NCBI GenBank assembly: GCA_017547975.1
Contig: JAFYNU010000090.1
Coordinates: forward strand, 1-10,636
DNA: 10,636 nt
Direction of reading: 5' to 3'
Origin: Clostridia bacterium
Lineage (GTDB): Bacteria; Bacillota; Clostridia; Oscillospirales; QAMX01
Shown here: positions 1 through 5,987 of the stretch, piece by piece
How the letters are laid out: each line of letters begins with the position of its first letter
Numbering within the stretch: position 1 is the first letter of the stretch
Notes under the pieces: model-generated
What the model saw: the letters and a program-made list of their open reading frames with translations, nothing else
The model's database searches: none
What the model was told of the DNA's origin: nothing
Translations under genes and position numbers: made by a program

Positions 1-2
1 GT

Positions 3-92
3 GAAATGCTTCCCGAAAACGAGCGCCTGACCATCAACGGTGAAACCTACGTCCATTGGTACGACTGCGTCAGCGATTACGTTTTACATTGA
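3..92 (+). CDS. 3' end of an unidentified protein-coding gene (partial)
   Basis: Only the last 29 codons and a TGA stop are inside the window; the gene starts beyond the left edge. Of the three forward frames this is the only one open across the first 90 bases. Its end reads NGETYVHWYDCVSDYVLH, rich in aromatic residues. I do not recognise the family. The stop codon overlaps the GAGGTG ribosome binding site of the next gene and lies 8 bases before its ATG, so it is probably the upstream member of the same operon as the acetyltransferase and the nitrilase-like gene. The evidence is frame openness and spacing only. Confidence 0.55.
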   Translation, partial: EMLPENERLTINGETYVHWYDCVSDYVLH

Positions 93-100
93 GGTGCAAA

Positions 101-838
101 ATGAATCTTCAAAAAATATGTAATACAACACTTCAGTTCTATTCTTGTTTTTGCGGAACAGACCTTGCAACATTGACCCCGGGTATCCACTTCGTTTGTA
201 CCGAAGAAAGAGACGTGTCCTTAAAGGGCTTTGGCTGTAAATATACGTTATTCCTGCTTGTAAGCGAGGATTCCTGTGTCATTTCATATTCGCCAAAGTA
301 TTGTCATTTTGTCGATAGCCTAAAGAGCGCTGGTATCAACGAGATACTATTCGCCATCCGTCAAAAACAAATGCCTAAACACATGCGTTTATTCACATTT
401 GGTGGAGAAGCGGTTTTTGATTACAGAAATGCAAAAATATTGGAGCCTACGGATTATTCTCTCTTTGCTTCCTTTTTTCGCAAAGCTTACCCTACAGCCA
501 ATCCAGACGGATGGCTATATGATTACTTTACAGAAAAAACAGAAAAGGAATACATGGCAGGGTATATCGAGAATGGCGTACTGGTATCCGTGTGTGATGC
601 CCCGGACATGCCCTACATGGAGAATTTGATTCAACACACAGGCATTATGACCTTGCCGGATTATCGCAACAAAGGGTACGCAAAATCTACGGCTGCATTA
701 TCCACCCACCATTTGCTTGAAAATGGCGTTTGTCCCCAATGGGAATGCCATGCAAAAAATATCGCCTCAATCAACCTTGCTCGCACCCTTGGATATCAGG
801 ATTTTGCACAGGCCTATATATGGGAGGAAAACCCGTGA
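101..838 (+). CDS. GNAT-family N-acetyltransferase
   Basis: A 245-residue predicted cytosolic acetyltransferase using acetyl-CoA; the acceptor is unknown. The GNAT fold is in the C-terminal half. Motif A reads GIMTLPDYRNKGYA (residues 181-194), whose R189-N-K-G-Y-A matches the R/Q-x-x-G-x-G/A pyrophosphate-binding loop. It is followed by WECHAKNIASINLARTLGYQ (214-233), the W-x-C-x3-N-x-A-S-x3-A-x2-L-G-[YF] pattern typical of the GNAT_acetyltran (PF12746-like) group. The first ~110 residues are the less conserved N-terminal lobe of that group and are rich in cysteine and aromatics. I chose the ATG at 101 because GAGGTG (91-96) sits 4 bases before it; a longer in-frame TTG start at 56 would lie inside the previous gene. 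The stop overlaps the GTG start of the nitrilase-like gene by 4 bases, so the two are probably translationally coupled. The gene is AT-richer than genes further right. Confidence 0.85.
   Translation: MNLQKICNTTLQFYSCFCGTDLATLTPGIHFVCTEERDVSLKGFGCKYTLFLLVSEDSCVISYSPKYCHFVDSLKSAGINEILFAIRQKQMPKHMRLFTFGGEAVFDYRNAKILEPTDYSLFASFFRKAYPTANPDGWLYDYFTEKTEKEYMAGYIENGVLVSVCDAPDMPYMENLIQHTGIMTLPDYRNKGYAKSTAALSTHHLLENGVCPQWECHAKNIASINLARTLGYQDFAQAYIWEENP
823..827 (+). promoter_or_regulatory. Ribosome binding site fixing a GTG start
   Basis: GGAGG lies 7 bases before the GTG at 835. It decides the start of the nitrilase-like gene: an upstream in-frame ATG at 730 would place over 100 bases inside the acetyltransferase gene, and the family's usual N-terminus (KIGLASYEF) begins right after this GTG. 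Confidence 0.8.
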
Positions 839-1539
839 AAATCGGACTCGCCTCTTACGAATTCCGAAATCAGGACATTGAGTTTAATTTGTCTCAAATT
901 GAAAAAGCAATGCAATCCGTTTCTGGAAAGGTTAATCTGCTCTGCTTTGGAGAGGCCTTTTTGCAAGGCTTCGATTCCTTACGGTGGGACTATAACATCG
1001 ATCAGCATATAGCCGTAACGCAGAGGAATGCAACTATGGGGAAACTTTGCGACTTGACCCTTCAATATGATATTGCCTTGCTTGTGGGATATATAGAGTC
1101 GTATCAGGGCCGTATCTATTCATCCTGTGCCGTCATGAATAAAGGAAGGGTCATCTTTAATTACAGGCGTATCTCCACCGGATGGAAAGACCCTCTCGCC
1201 GATGGGCATTATTGTGAGGGTCATGTTGTACAGGAATTTGAACTATGTGGCAAATATTTCAAAATTGCGCTATGTGGCGATATGTGGGACTTCCCTCTGT
1301 GTTTCAAAACGGATCATGTCTTGATATGGCCAGTATATGTCAACTTCAGCCTGTGCGAATGGAAGGAATACGAAAACGAGTATGCAGAGCAAGCCTCTAT
1401 CGCTTCAAGACAAACTCTTATGATCAATTCCCTTACCCACAATCCAGAATCACATGGTGGGGCTTTCTTCTTCGTTGACGGCAAGATCGTTCAAAAAACG
1501 GATTATGATAAGGAGGAAATCTTGTTCATTGATCTATAG
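835..1539 (+). CDS. Carbon-nitrogen hydrolase (nitrilase superfamily)
   Basis: A 234-residue predicted cytosolic hydrolase of the nitrilase/amidase superfamily, which cleaves non-peptide C-N bonds with a Cys-Glu-Lys triad. The N-terminal strand is KIGLASYEF. The Glu motif is LLCFGEAFLQGFD (E40) and the nucleophile motif is FKIALCGDMWDFP (C147). The usual YRK motif carrying the catalytic lysine reads NYRRISTGWKD (108-119): arginine is at 111 and 112, with the nearest lysine at 118. The tail GGAFFFVDGKIVQKTDYDKEEILFIDL-type end (about 208-234) is the normal closing beta hairpin of the fold, so the protein looks complete although shorter than typical nitrilases (about 260-340). Start is GTG with a strong RBS, overlapping the acetyltransferase stop as GTGA. 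The substrate cannot be told. The co-translated GNAT partner suggests both act on one small amine or amide, which is inference. Confidence 0.85.
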   Translation: MKIGLASYEFRNQDIEFNLSQIEKAMQSVSGKVNLLCFGEAFLQGFDSLRWDYNIDQHIAVTQRNATMGKLCDLTLQYDIALLVGYIESYQGRIYSSCAVMNKGRVIFNYRRISTGWKDPLADGHYCEGHVVQEFELCGKYFKIALCGDMWDFPLCFKTDHVLIWPVYVNFSLCEWKEYENEYAEQASIASRQTLMINSLTHNPESHGGAFFFVDGKIVQKTDYDKEEILFIDL

Positions 1540-1599
1540 AACCCGCCTTTGCTCTTTCTTCATAATCGTTCATCACTATCATAACTACGGAGATTATCT

Positions 1600-2457
1600 A
1601 TGATCAAAATCATCGACACCTTCGACCAAGTCCGCTCCCTTCTTTCCGGGGCTTCCTTCGATCTGGAAAAATGGAAAAACTATATCAATTCGATTTATGA
1701 AGATTCATCCCAATTCTTTTTGGATGATATGCAGGAGATGATTTCCGGTGACTACACCTTTGAAAAAGATTTTTTGCCGGTCATTCTTGCGGTGCATGAT
1801 CACCCCAGACTTTCCGAATTGCATCGATCCTTCCAAACGGTCACCGATCGGCTGAATGAACGGGTTTTGAATACATTCGGAAGGGAATTGGACATCGAGA
1901 TCGTGCTATACCTGGGGCTTTGCAACGGCGCCGGTTGGGTCACCGCACTCAACGGCAAAAACGTAATCCTTCTTGGCATGGAAAAGATTCTGGAACTTGG
2001 TTGGGAAGACCTGGACAGTATGTACGGTCTGATTTATCACGAACTGGGTCACGTTTATCACAAACAGTACGGCAAATTTGAAGGTCCTGTAAACGAAAAG
2101 GGCGCACCCTTTATCTGGCAGCTTTTTACCGAAGGAATCGCCATGGCTTTTGAACAGACCTTAGTAGGGTCCCCCGACTACTACCACCAGGACAAGAACG
2201 GCTGGAAAGATTGGTGCAAATCGAATTTTGCCACTATCCTTTCCGATTTTCGATCCGACCTTCCCACCATGACCCGAACCACCCAGCGTTATTTTGGCGA
2301 TTGGGTCAGCTACCAGGGTTACGGTGACGTGGGTTATTACCTGGGAGGCAGATGGATCCGCTTCCTTTTGGAAAATCACGCCCTTGCCGAGCTTGTCACC
2401 TGGGAGTATCCCAGGATCGAAGAGGCATTTCTTGCCTTTACCCGGGCACAACTGTAA
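1600..2457 (+). CDS. Putative zinc metallopeptidase with HELGH motif
   Basis: A 285-residue protein with no signal peptide or membrane segment, so presumably cytosolic. The active-site signature is YHELGHVYHKQYG (146-158): H147 and H151 would bind zinc and E148 would be the catalytic base. A second acidic motif, LFTEGIAMAFE (176-185), follows 27 residues after H151, and E178 is a good third ligand as in gluzincin peptidases. Around 100-127 the chain reads as beta strands (IEIVLYLGL, GKNVILLGM) that commonly precede the zinc helix. Other helical stretches are rich in Trp and Tyr. I do not recognise an exact family; DUF2268-like or similar uncharacterised gluzincins are possible. Start ATG has GGAG at 1589-1592, 7 bases upstream. 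It lies 60 bases after the nitrilase-like gene and ends directly before a strong terminator, so it may be the last gene of the first rightward unit. Confidence 0.7.
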   Translation: MIKIIDTFDQVRSLLSGASFDLEKWKNYINSIYEDSSQFFLDDMQEMISGDYTFEKDFLPVILAVHDHPRLSELHRSFQTVTDRLNERVLNTFGRELDIEIVLYLGLCNGAGWVTALNGKNVILLGMEKILELGWEDLDSMYGLIYHELGHVYHKQYGKFEGPVNEKGAPFIWQLFTEGIAMAFEQTLVGSPDYYHQDKNGWKDWCKSNFATILSDFRSDLPTMTRTTQRYFGDWVSYQGYGDVGYYLGGRWIRFLLENHALAELVTWEYPRIEEAFLAFTRAQL

Positions 2458-2461
2458 TCCA

Positions 2462-2503
2462 GGAGCGGAACTATTGGTTCCGCTCCCTTCATTCTTTACT
2501 TTC
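2462..2503 (+). terminator. Rho-independent terminator after the metallopeptidase gene
   Basis: A perfect 10-bp stem GGAGCGGAAC (2462-2471) pairs with GTTCCGCTCC (2477-2486) around the loop TATTG. It is followed by a T-rich but interrupted tail, CTTCATTCTTTACTTT. It starts 4 bases after the TAA at 2455-2457. The same tail contains the -35 element of the next promoter. Confidence 0.85.
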
Positions 2504-2523
2504 CCCGGGCAAAATGGTATAAT
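2495..2523 (+). promoter_or_regulatory. Sigma-A type promoter with extended -10
   Basis: TTTACT (2495-2500) is a moderate -35 (4 of 6 match TTGACA). It is separated by exactly 17 bases from a perfect TATAAT (2518-2523). The -10 is preceded by TGG (2515-2517), giving the extended TGnTATAAT form. Transcription would start near 2530, leaving a short leader of about 26 bases before the transporter ATG, with no room for a riboswitch or attenuator. No operator palindrome was seen around it. Confidence 0.8.
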
Positions 2524-2543
2524 ACCCGTAAATTCCATTGTCC

Positions 2544-2550
2544 GAGGTGG
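2544..2550 (+). promoter_or_regulatory. Ribosome binding site of the MFS gene
   Basis: GAGGTGG sits 5 bases before ATG 2556. It argues against the in-frame TTG at 2538, which lies upstream of this site. Confidence 0.75.
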
Positions 2551-2555
2551 TTGCC

Positions 2556-3800
2556 ATGAATTATAAACGCACCAAATTTGCCTGTTTCTACTCCTACGTG
2601 GCTACGGCGGCGGTTTTCAGTCTGCCTCCCCTGCTGTTTGTTACCTTCCGGGAAACCTACGGTATCTCCTACACCCTGCTTGGTACCCTGGTACTGGTGA
2701 ATTTCTTCACCCAGCTTGGCGTAGACCTGATCTTTACCTTCTTCCCCAAGTACTTTAACATTCGGGCTACCATGTGTACCATGCCCCTCCTGTCAACCGC
2801 AGGCTTTCTGATCTACGCTCTGATACCTACCTTCTTCCCGGATATTGCCTATTTGGGTCTCCTTTTGGGCACCATTACCTTTTCCCTGGCCGCCGGGCTT
2901 GGGGAGGTCTTCCTCAGCCCCACCATTGCCGCCCTCCCTTCGGAGCATCCCGACCGGGACATGAGTACCCTCCACTCCCTTTACGGCTATGGGGTGGTCA
3001 TGGTCGTTTCGGTGAGCACCCTGTTCTTCTGGCTCTTCGGGCGGGAAAACTGGATGTATCTGACCCTCTTCTGGGCGCTCCTTCCCATTGTCACCAGCAT
3101 CCTTTTCTTCACCTCCCCCTTCCCCGAGATGAATTTGACCCACAATGCCACCTCGGCAAAAAGCGTTAAGGCCAGAAACTGGGGGATCGCCCTGTGCTTT
3201 GGCTGTATTTTCTTCGGCAGTGCCGCCGAAAACGGCATGACCAACTGGATTTCCAGCTTCATCGAAAGTGCCCTGCATATCCCCAAGGCCGCCGGTGACC
3301 TTTTGGGGCTTGCCCTCTTTGCGGTTTTGCTGGCCATGGTTCGTACCGTCTATGCCAAGTACGGCAGGAACATCTACCGCATCCTTTTCCTTGGCATGAT
3401 TGCCGCCACCGCCTGCTACCTGGTTGCGGGACTTGCTTCCAATGCCATTGTGGCGATGATCGCCTGTGTCGTCACCGGTATTTCTACCTCCATGCTGTGG
3501 CCAGGTACCCTGATCTACATGGAAGAAAAGATTCCCAATCCCGGTGTAGTTGCCTATGCCCTGATGGCCGCCGGCGGAGATACCGGCGCCTCGGTGGCAC
3601 CCCAGATGATGGGCGCCATTGTGGACGCCGTTTCGGTAAGTGAGTGGGGCACAACCCTTGCCGCTACCCTTTCCCTGTCCCCCGAACAAGTAGGCATGAA
3701 AACCAGTATGATCCTTTCAGCCGTTTTCCCCTTCATTGGCATCTTCCTGCTCCTTTATATGAACAAATTCTTCAAAAAGAACAAGATCACGGAGGATTGA
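2556..3800 (+). CDS. MFS transporter
   Basis: A 414-residue polytopic inner-membrane protein of the major facilitator superfamily, the usual length. By eye about 12 hydrophobic segments are visible, for example residues 10-29, 41-62, 74-92, 98-125, 144-161, 168-186, 209-225, 246-262, 275-293, 297-318, 331-354 and 383-402, with a charged central loop near 187-208. Cytoplasmic basic ends (KRTK at 4-7; KFFKKNK at 404-410) fit the positive-inside rule. The FGSAAENGMTNWISSF stretch (220-235) resembles the seventh helix of sugar/fucose-permease-like MFS proteins, but the substrate and direction of transport cannot be deduced. It has its own promoter and RBS. Its TGA overlaps the RBS region of the downstream esterase (GGAGG at 3791-3795), so transporter and hydrolase are surely co-expressed; an imported or exported ester would be a reasonable shared substrate (inference). 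Confidence 0.88.
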   Translation: MNYKRTKFACFYSYVATAAVFSLPPLLFVTFRETYGISYTLLGTLVLVNFFTQLGVDLIFTFFPKYFNIRATMCTMPLLSTAGFLIYALIPTFFPDIAYLGLLLGTITFSLAAGLGEVFLSPTIAALPSEHPDRDMSTLHSLYGYGVVMVVSVSTLFFWLFGRENWMYLTLFWALLPIVTSILFFTSPFPEMNLTHNATSAKSVKARNWGIALCFGCIFFGSAAENGMTNWISSFIESALHIPKAAGDLLGLALFAVLLAMVRTVYAKYGRNIYRILFLGMIAATACYLVAGLASNAIVAMIACVVTGISTSMLWPGTLIYMEEKIPNPGVVAYALMAAGGDTGASVAPQMMGAIVDAVSVSEWGTTLAATLSLSPEQVGMKTSMILSAVFPFIGIFLLLYMNKFFKKNKITED

Positions 3801-3803
3801 CCC

Positions 3804-5195
3804 ATGGATGTTACGCTTCATGGCAAAATTTTGGAGGGTGAGTTCACCTCCAGCTACTATAAAAACGCGGTTTTCAAATATACTCTCCACATCCCCCCGG
3901 CTGCGAAGGGATACCAATACGCTCTGCTTGTGAGCCACGACGGCATGAACCAGGAAGAAGCCGCCGCCCTGGAAGCGCTGGCTGCCACCGGCGAAGCTCC
4001 CCATACCATTACCTTAGGGATCCATCCGGCATGCCTTCCCGCATCCATCCCCCAGGGATTCAACCGGGAGCTGCGGATGCATCTTTATGATATTTATTCT
4101 CCCCAGTACCCTGACTTTGTCATTCAGGAACTGCTTCCTTACCTGACCGAACTCCATCAGCTTTCCATCCACCCTTCCCCGGACATGCACATGGCATCCG
4201 GCGGCTCCTCCGGCGGCATTTCCGCATGGAACATGGCCTGGCACCGCCCCGACTTTTTCCACCGGGTATACATGAGCAGCCCCAGTTTCCTTTCCATGTC
4301 CCAGGGAGACGAGCTTGTAAATTTGATCCGCAAATACGAACCCAAGCCCATCCGCGTCTTCGTAGACTTTTCCGAAAACGAGCCTGACGATTACTTTGGC
4401 AGCTCCTACTGTGTGGCAGATGCTTCGGTTCGAGCCCTGCGGTTTGCCGGATACGATATGATGGATCGCTTTTATCCCGGAGAAGGCCATTGCAGCCGCT
4501 ATCACCACTTCGAAAGTGCCTTGGAGCGGATGCGTTTTCTGTGGAAGGATTGGATGACTGCTCCCATCACAGTCTCCAATTTCTCCCCCCGGGCAGAAAA
4601 GCTTTTGCTTCCCGGCAAGGAGTGGGAATCCACCGATCTTCCTCTCCCCCATAAACTTCCCGTCATTTCGAACGGCACTTTCACCGCCCCCGGCAGCTAC
4701 ACCCCCAAGAAAACCTCCATCACCTTTACCGACGAAAACGGAAAGACATGGCGGGTCGCACACAATCTTTCGGACTGCTGTGCCCTGGCATTTTCGGCCG
4801 ACAAATGGCGTCTTTATGCCGCCGACCGGGCACGGGGCTGCATTTATGCCTACACCGTCTTGCCCGACGGCAGGCTGGATGGTAAATACATCCACGGTGT
4901 TCTCCACAAAGCTGTGGATTTTCATGTTCCGGGCGCTGCCGCCCTTTGTGTTGATCGGGATGACCGGCTCTACGCCGCCACCGAAATCGGCATCCAGACC
5001 ATTCGTTCCTGCGGTCTGATCGATGTGATCCTTTCTCTTCCCCAGGGACTTCCGGTGCATGACCTTTCCATTGGCGATGACGGCTATCTGTACGCCGAAA
5101 CCGATCACGGTGTTTTCCGTCGGCAGCTCAACTGCGTACAGAAAACCGCTTTCGCAGAAGCCACCGAACCCCAGACCCCCAGTTATTACAGCTGA
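3804..5195 (+). CDS. Esterase (alpha/beta hydrolase) fused to a short propeller-like domain
   Basis: A 463-residue protein with no signal peptide. Residues 1 to about 252 form an esterase-D/enterochelin-esterase-like alpha/beta hydrolase: YALLVSHDGMN (39-49) is the early strand, HMASGGSSGGISAW (129-142) carries the G-x-S-x-G nucleophile elbow with S136, and PGEGHCSRYH (225-234) offers H229 as catalytic His; D195 or D196 may be the acid. After a linker, about 290-442 shows repeating beta motifs, ALAFSADKWRLYAAD, ALCVDRDDRLYAAT and DLSIGDDGYLYAET, like blades of SMP-30/gluconolactonase propellers. Only about 150 residues are present, roughly half of a six-bladed propeller. Start ATG has GGAGG 8 bases upstream and begins 3 bases after the MFS stop. 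The gene ends just before a strong hairpin. Function is likely hydrolysis of a sugar, lactone or siderophore-type ester linked to the transporter; the substrate is unknown. Confidence 0.82.
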   Translation: MDVTLHGKILEGEFTSSYYKNAVFKYTLHIPPAAKGYQYALLVSHDGMNQEEAAALEALAATGEAPHTITLGIHPACLPASIPQGFNRELRMHLYDIYSPQYPDFVIQELLPYLTELHQLSIHPSPDMHMASGGSSGGISAWNMAWHRPDFFHRVYMSSPSFLSMSQGDELVNLIRKYEPKPIRVFVDFSENEPDDYFGSSYCVADASVRALRFAGYDMMDRFYPGEGHCSRYHHFESALERMRFLWKDWMTAPITVSNFSPRAEKLLLPGKEWESTDLPLPHKLPVISNGTFTAPGSYTPKKTSITFTDENGKTWRVAHNLSDCCALAFSADKWRLYAADRARGCIYAYTVLPDGRLDGKYIHGVLHKAVDFHVPGAAALCVDRDDRLYAATEIGIQTIRSCGLIDVILSLPQGLPVHDLSIGDDGYLYAETDHGVFRRQLNCVQKTAFAEATEPQTPSYYS

Positions 5196-5202
5196 ATATG
5201 CC

Positions 5203-5236
5203 AAAAGGCAGAACGTTCCCACGTTCTGCCTTTTTT
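5203..5236. terminator. Bidirectional Rho-independent terminator between convergent operons
   Basis: A perfect 14-bp inverted repeat: AAAAGGCAGAACGT (5203-5216), loop TCCC, then ACGTTCTGCCTTTT (5221-5234), continuing into more T's. The rightward tail has six T's, then A and three more T's, and should be strong. Read leftward the tail is four T's followed by GGC, so termination is weaker. It starts 8 bases after the esterase stop, and the stop codon of the leftward acyltransferase gene (5235-5237) lies in its T tract. Confidence 0.92.
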
Positions 5237-5987
5237 ATTTTACATAGGTAGCAATCAGCCAGACAATGCCAAAAATGATCGGTTGGTGGATCAGGTAGAT
5301 CCAAATGCTTTTACGGCCAACCGCGTCCATCCCCTTGATATTGATACGGTAAAACCAGGGAGGGAATTTTCCTGCCACGATCTTTTTCCCCATCCAGATT
5401 CCAAAAAGGTAGAGGAAGAAGAAGGGCACCATGGGGAAATAGTCACTGGAAGAGTAGGAAGCGTTCCGGAATCCAAGCCAGGCCAGTCCCTCCACGTTGT
5501 AAATCGACTGGTGCACCGTGGCATAGGTCCAAACGTAAAGGAGAAAGGTCGCCGCCGGGAAAAGCCAATCCGGAATGCGGCAAACCCTGCGAATGCGTTC
5601 CAGTTTTGGCTCCGCCATGCGGATAAAGTGGTAGAGGATGGCCGCCAACCCCAGGAAATGGAGAACACCAAAGCGCACAAACATGTGTGGGTCCAAAACC
5701 CAGGTCACCAGGGTAATTGCCCAGGCTTCTCCGAAGAGGATCAGCCCCCGCTTCAGGTTATTCCGGGAGAAATTTACCGAAATCCCCGAAAAGGCCACCA
5801 GGGTGGAGTAGCACACCACGTGTACCGCTTCCATCAGGGGATGGGCGAGCCAGATCTTTTCGATCAGTCCAAACATCCACAAGTCGTAAAGCAGATGGTA
5901 GAGAACCACGTAGAGAATCATAATCCCCCGGACCGCATCAATGACGGGGATCCGCCGGGTCTTTCCATAGGCAGGTTTGTCGCTCAT
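5235..5987 (-). CDS. DUF1624 / HGSNAT-like membrane acyltransferase
   Basis: A 250-residue integral membrane protein of the DUF1624 (heparan-alpha-glucosaminide N-acetyltransferase catalytic-like) group, which transfers acyl groups across or at the membrane. The hallmark N-terminal segment is RIPVIDAVRGIMILYVVLYH (12-31) followed by LLYD (32-35), with H31 a candidate catalytic histidine. About seven hydrophobic spans are visible (near 20-37, 54-72, 82-98, 103-122, 141-158, 185-200, 227-247). RFGVLHFLGLA (105-115), SDYFPMVPFF (181-190) and GRKSIWIYLIHQP (224-236) are further family-like motifs. ATG 5987 was chosen over an in-frame start at 6062 because it has GGTGAG at 5994-5999 and overlaps the upstream gene's TGA as ATGA. 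It is the last gene of the leftward series. Bacterial members of this group are mostly uncharacterised; the acceptor is unknown. Confidence 0.82.
   Translation of the reverse strand: MSDKPAYGKTRRIPVIDAVRGIMILYVVLYHLLYDLWMFGLIEKIWLAHPLMEAVHVVCYSTLVAFSGISVNFSRNNLKRGLILFGEAWAITLVTWVLDPHMFVRFGVLHFLGLAAILYHFIRMAEPKLERIRRVCRIPDWLFPAATFLLYVWTYATVHQSIYNVEGLAWLGFRNASYSSSDYFPMVPFFFLYLFGIWMGKKIVAGKFPPWFYRINIKGMDAVGRKSIWIYLIHQPIIFGIVWLIATYVK

Noticed and set aside
1549..1585. Possible promoter before the metallopeptidase gene (TTGCTC, then CATAAT or TATCAT)
   Set aside because: CATAAT at 1561 has no -35 at the right distance, and TTGCTC to TATCAT is a 22-base spacer. The elements are too weak to annotate.
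3560..3595. GC-rich palindromic-looking run (GCCGCCGGCGG, ACCGGCGCC)
   Set aside because: It lies inside the MFS coding frame (Ala-Ala-Gly-Gly-Asp-Thr-Gly-Ala) and is explained by Gly/Ala codons.
2793..3689. A 298-codon minus-strand frame opposite the MFS gene
   Set aside because: Very Gly/His-rich, hydrophilic, no motif, no ribosome binding site in context; it mirrors the codon pattern of the membrane protein.
4014..5222. A 402-codon open frame on the minus strand opposite the esterase
   Set aside because: Gly/Val-rich translation with no domain, and it runs through the terminator hairpin. It arises from GC-rich codon bias of the real gene.
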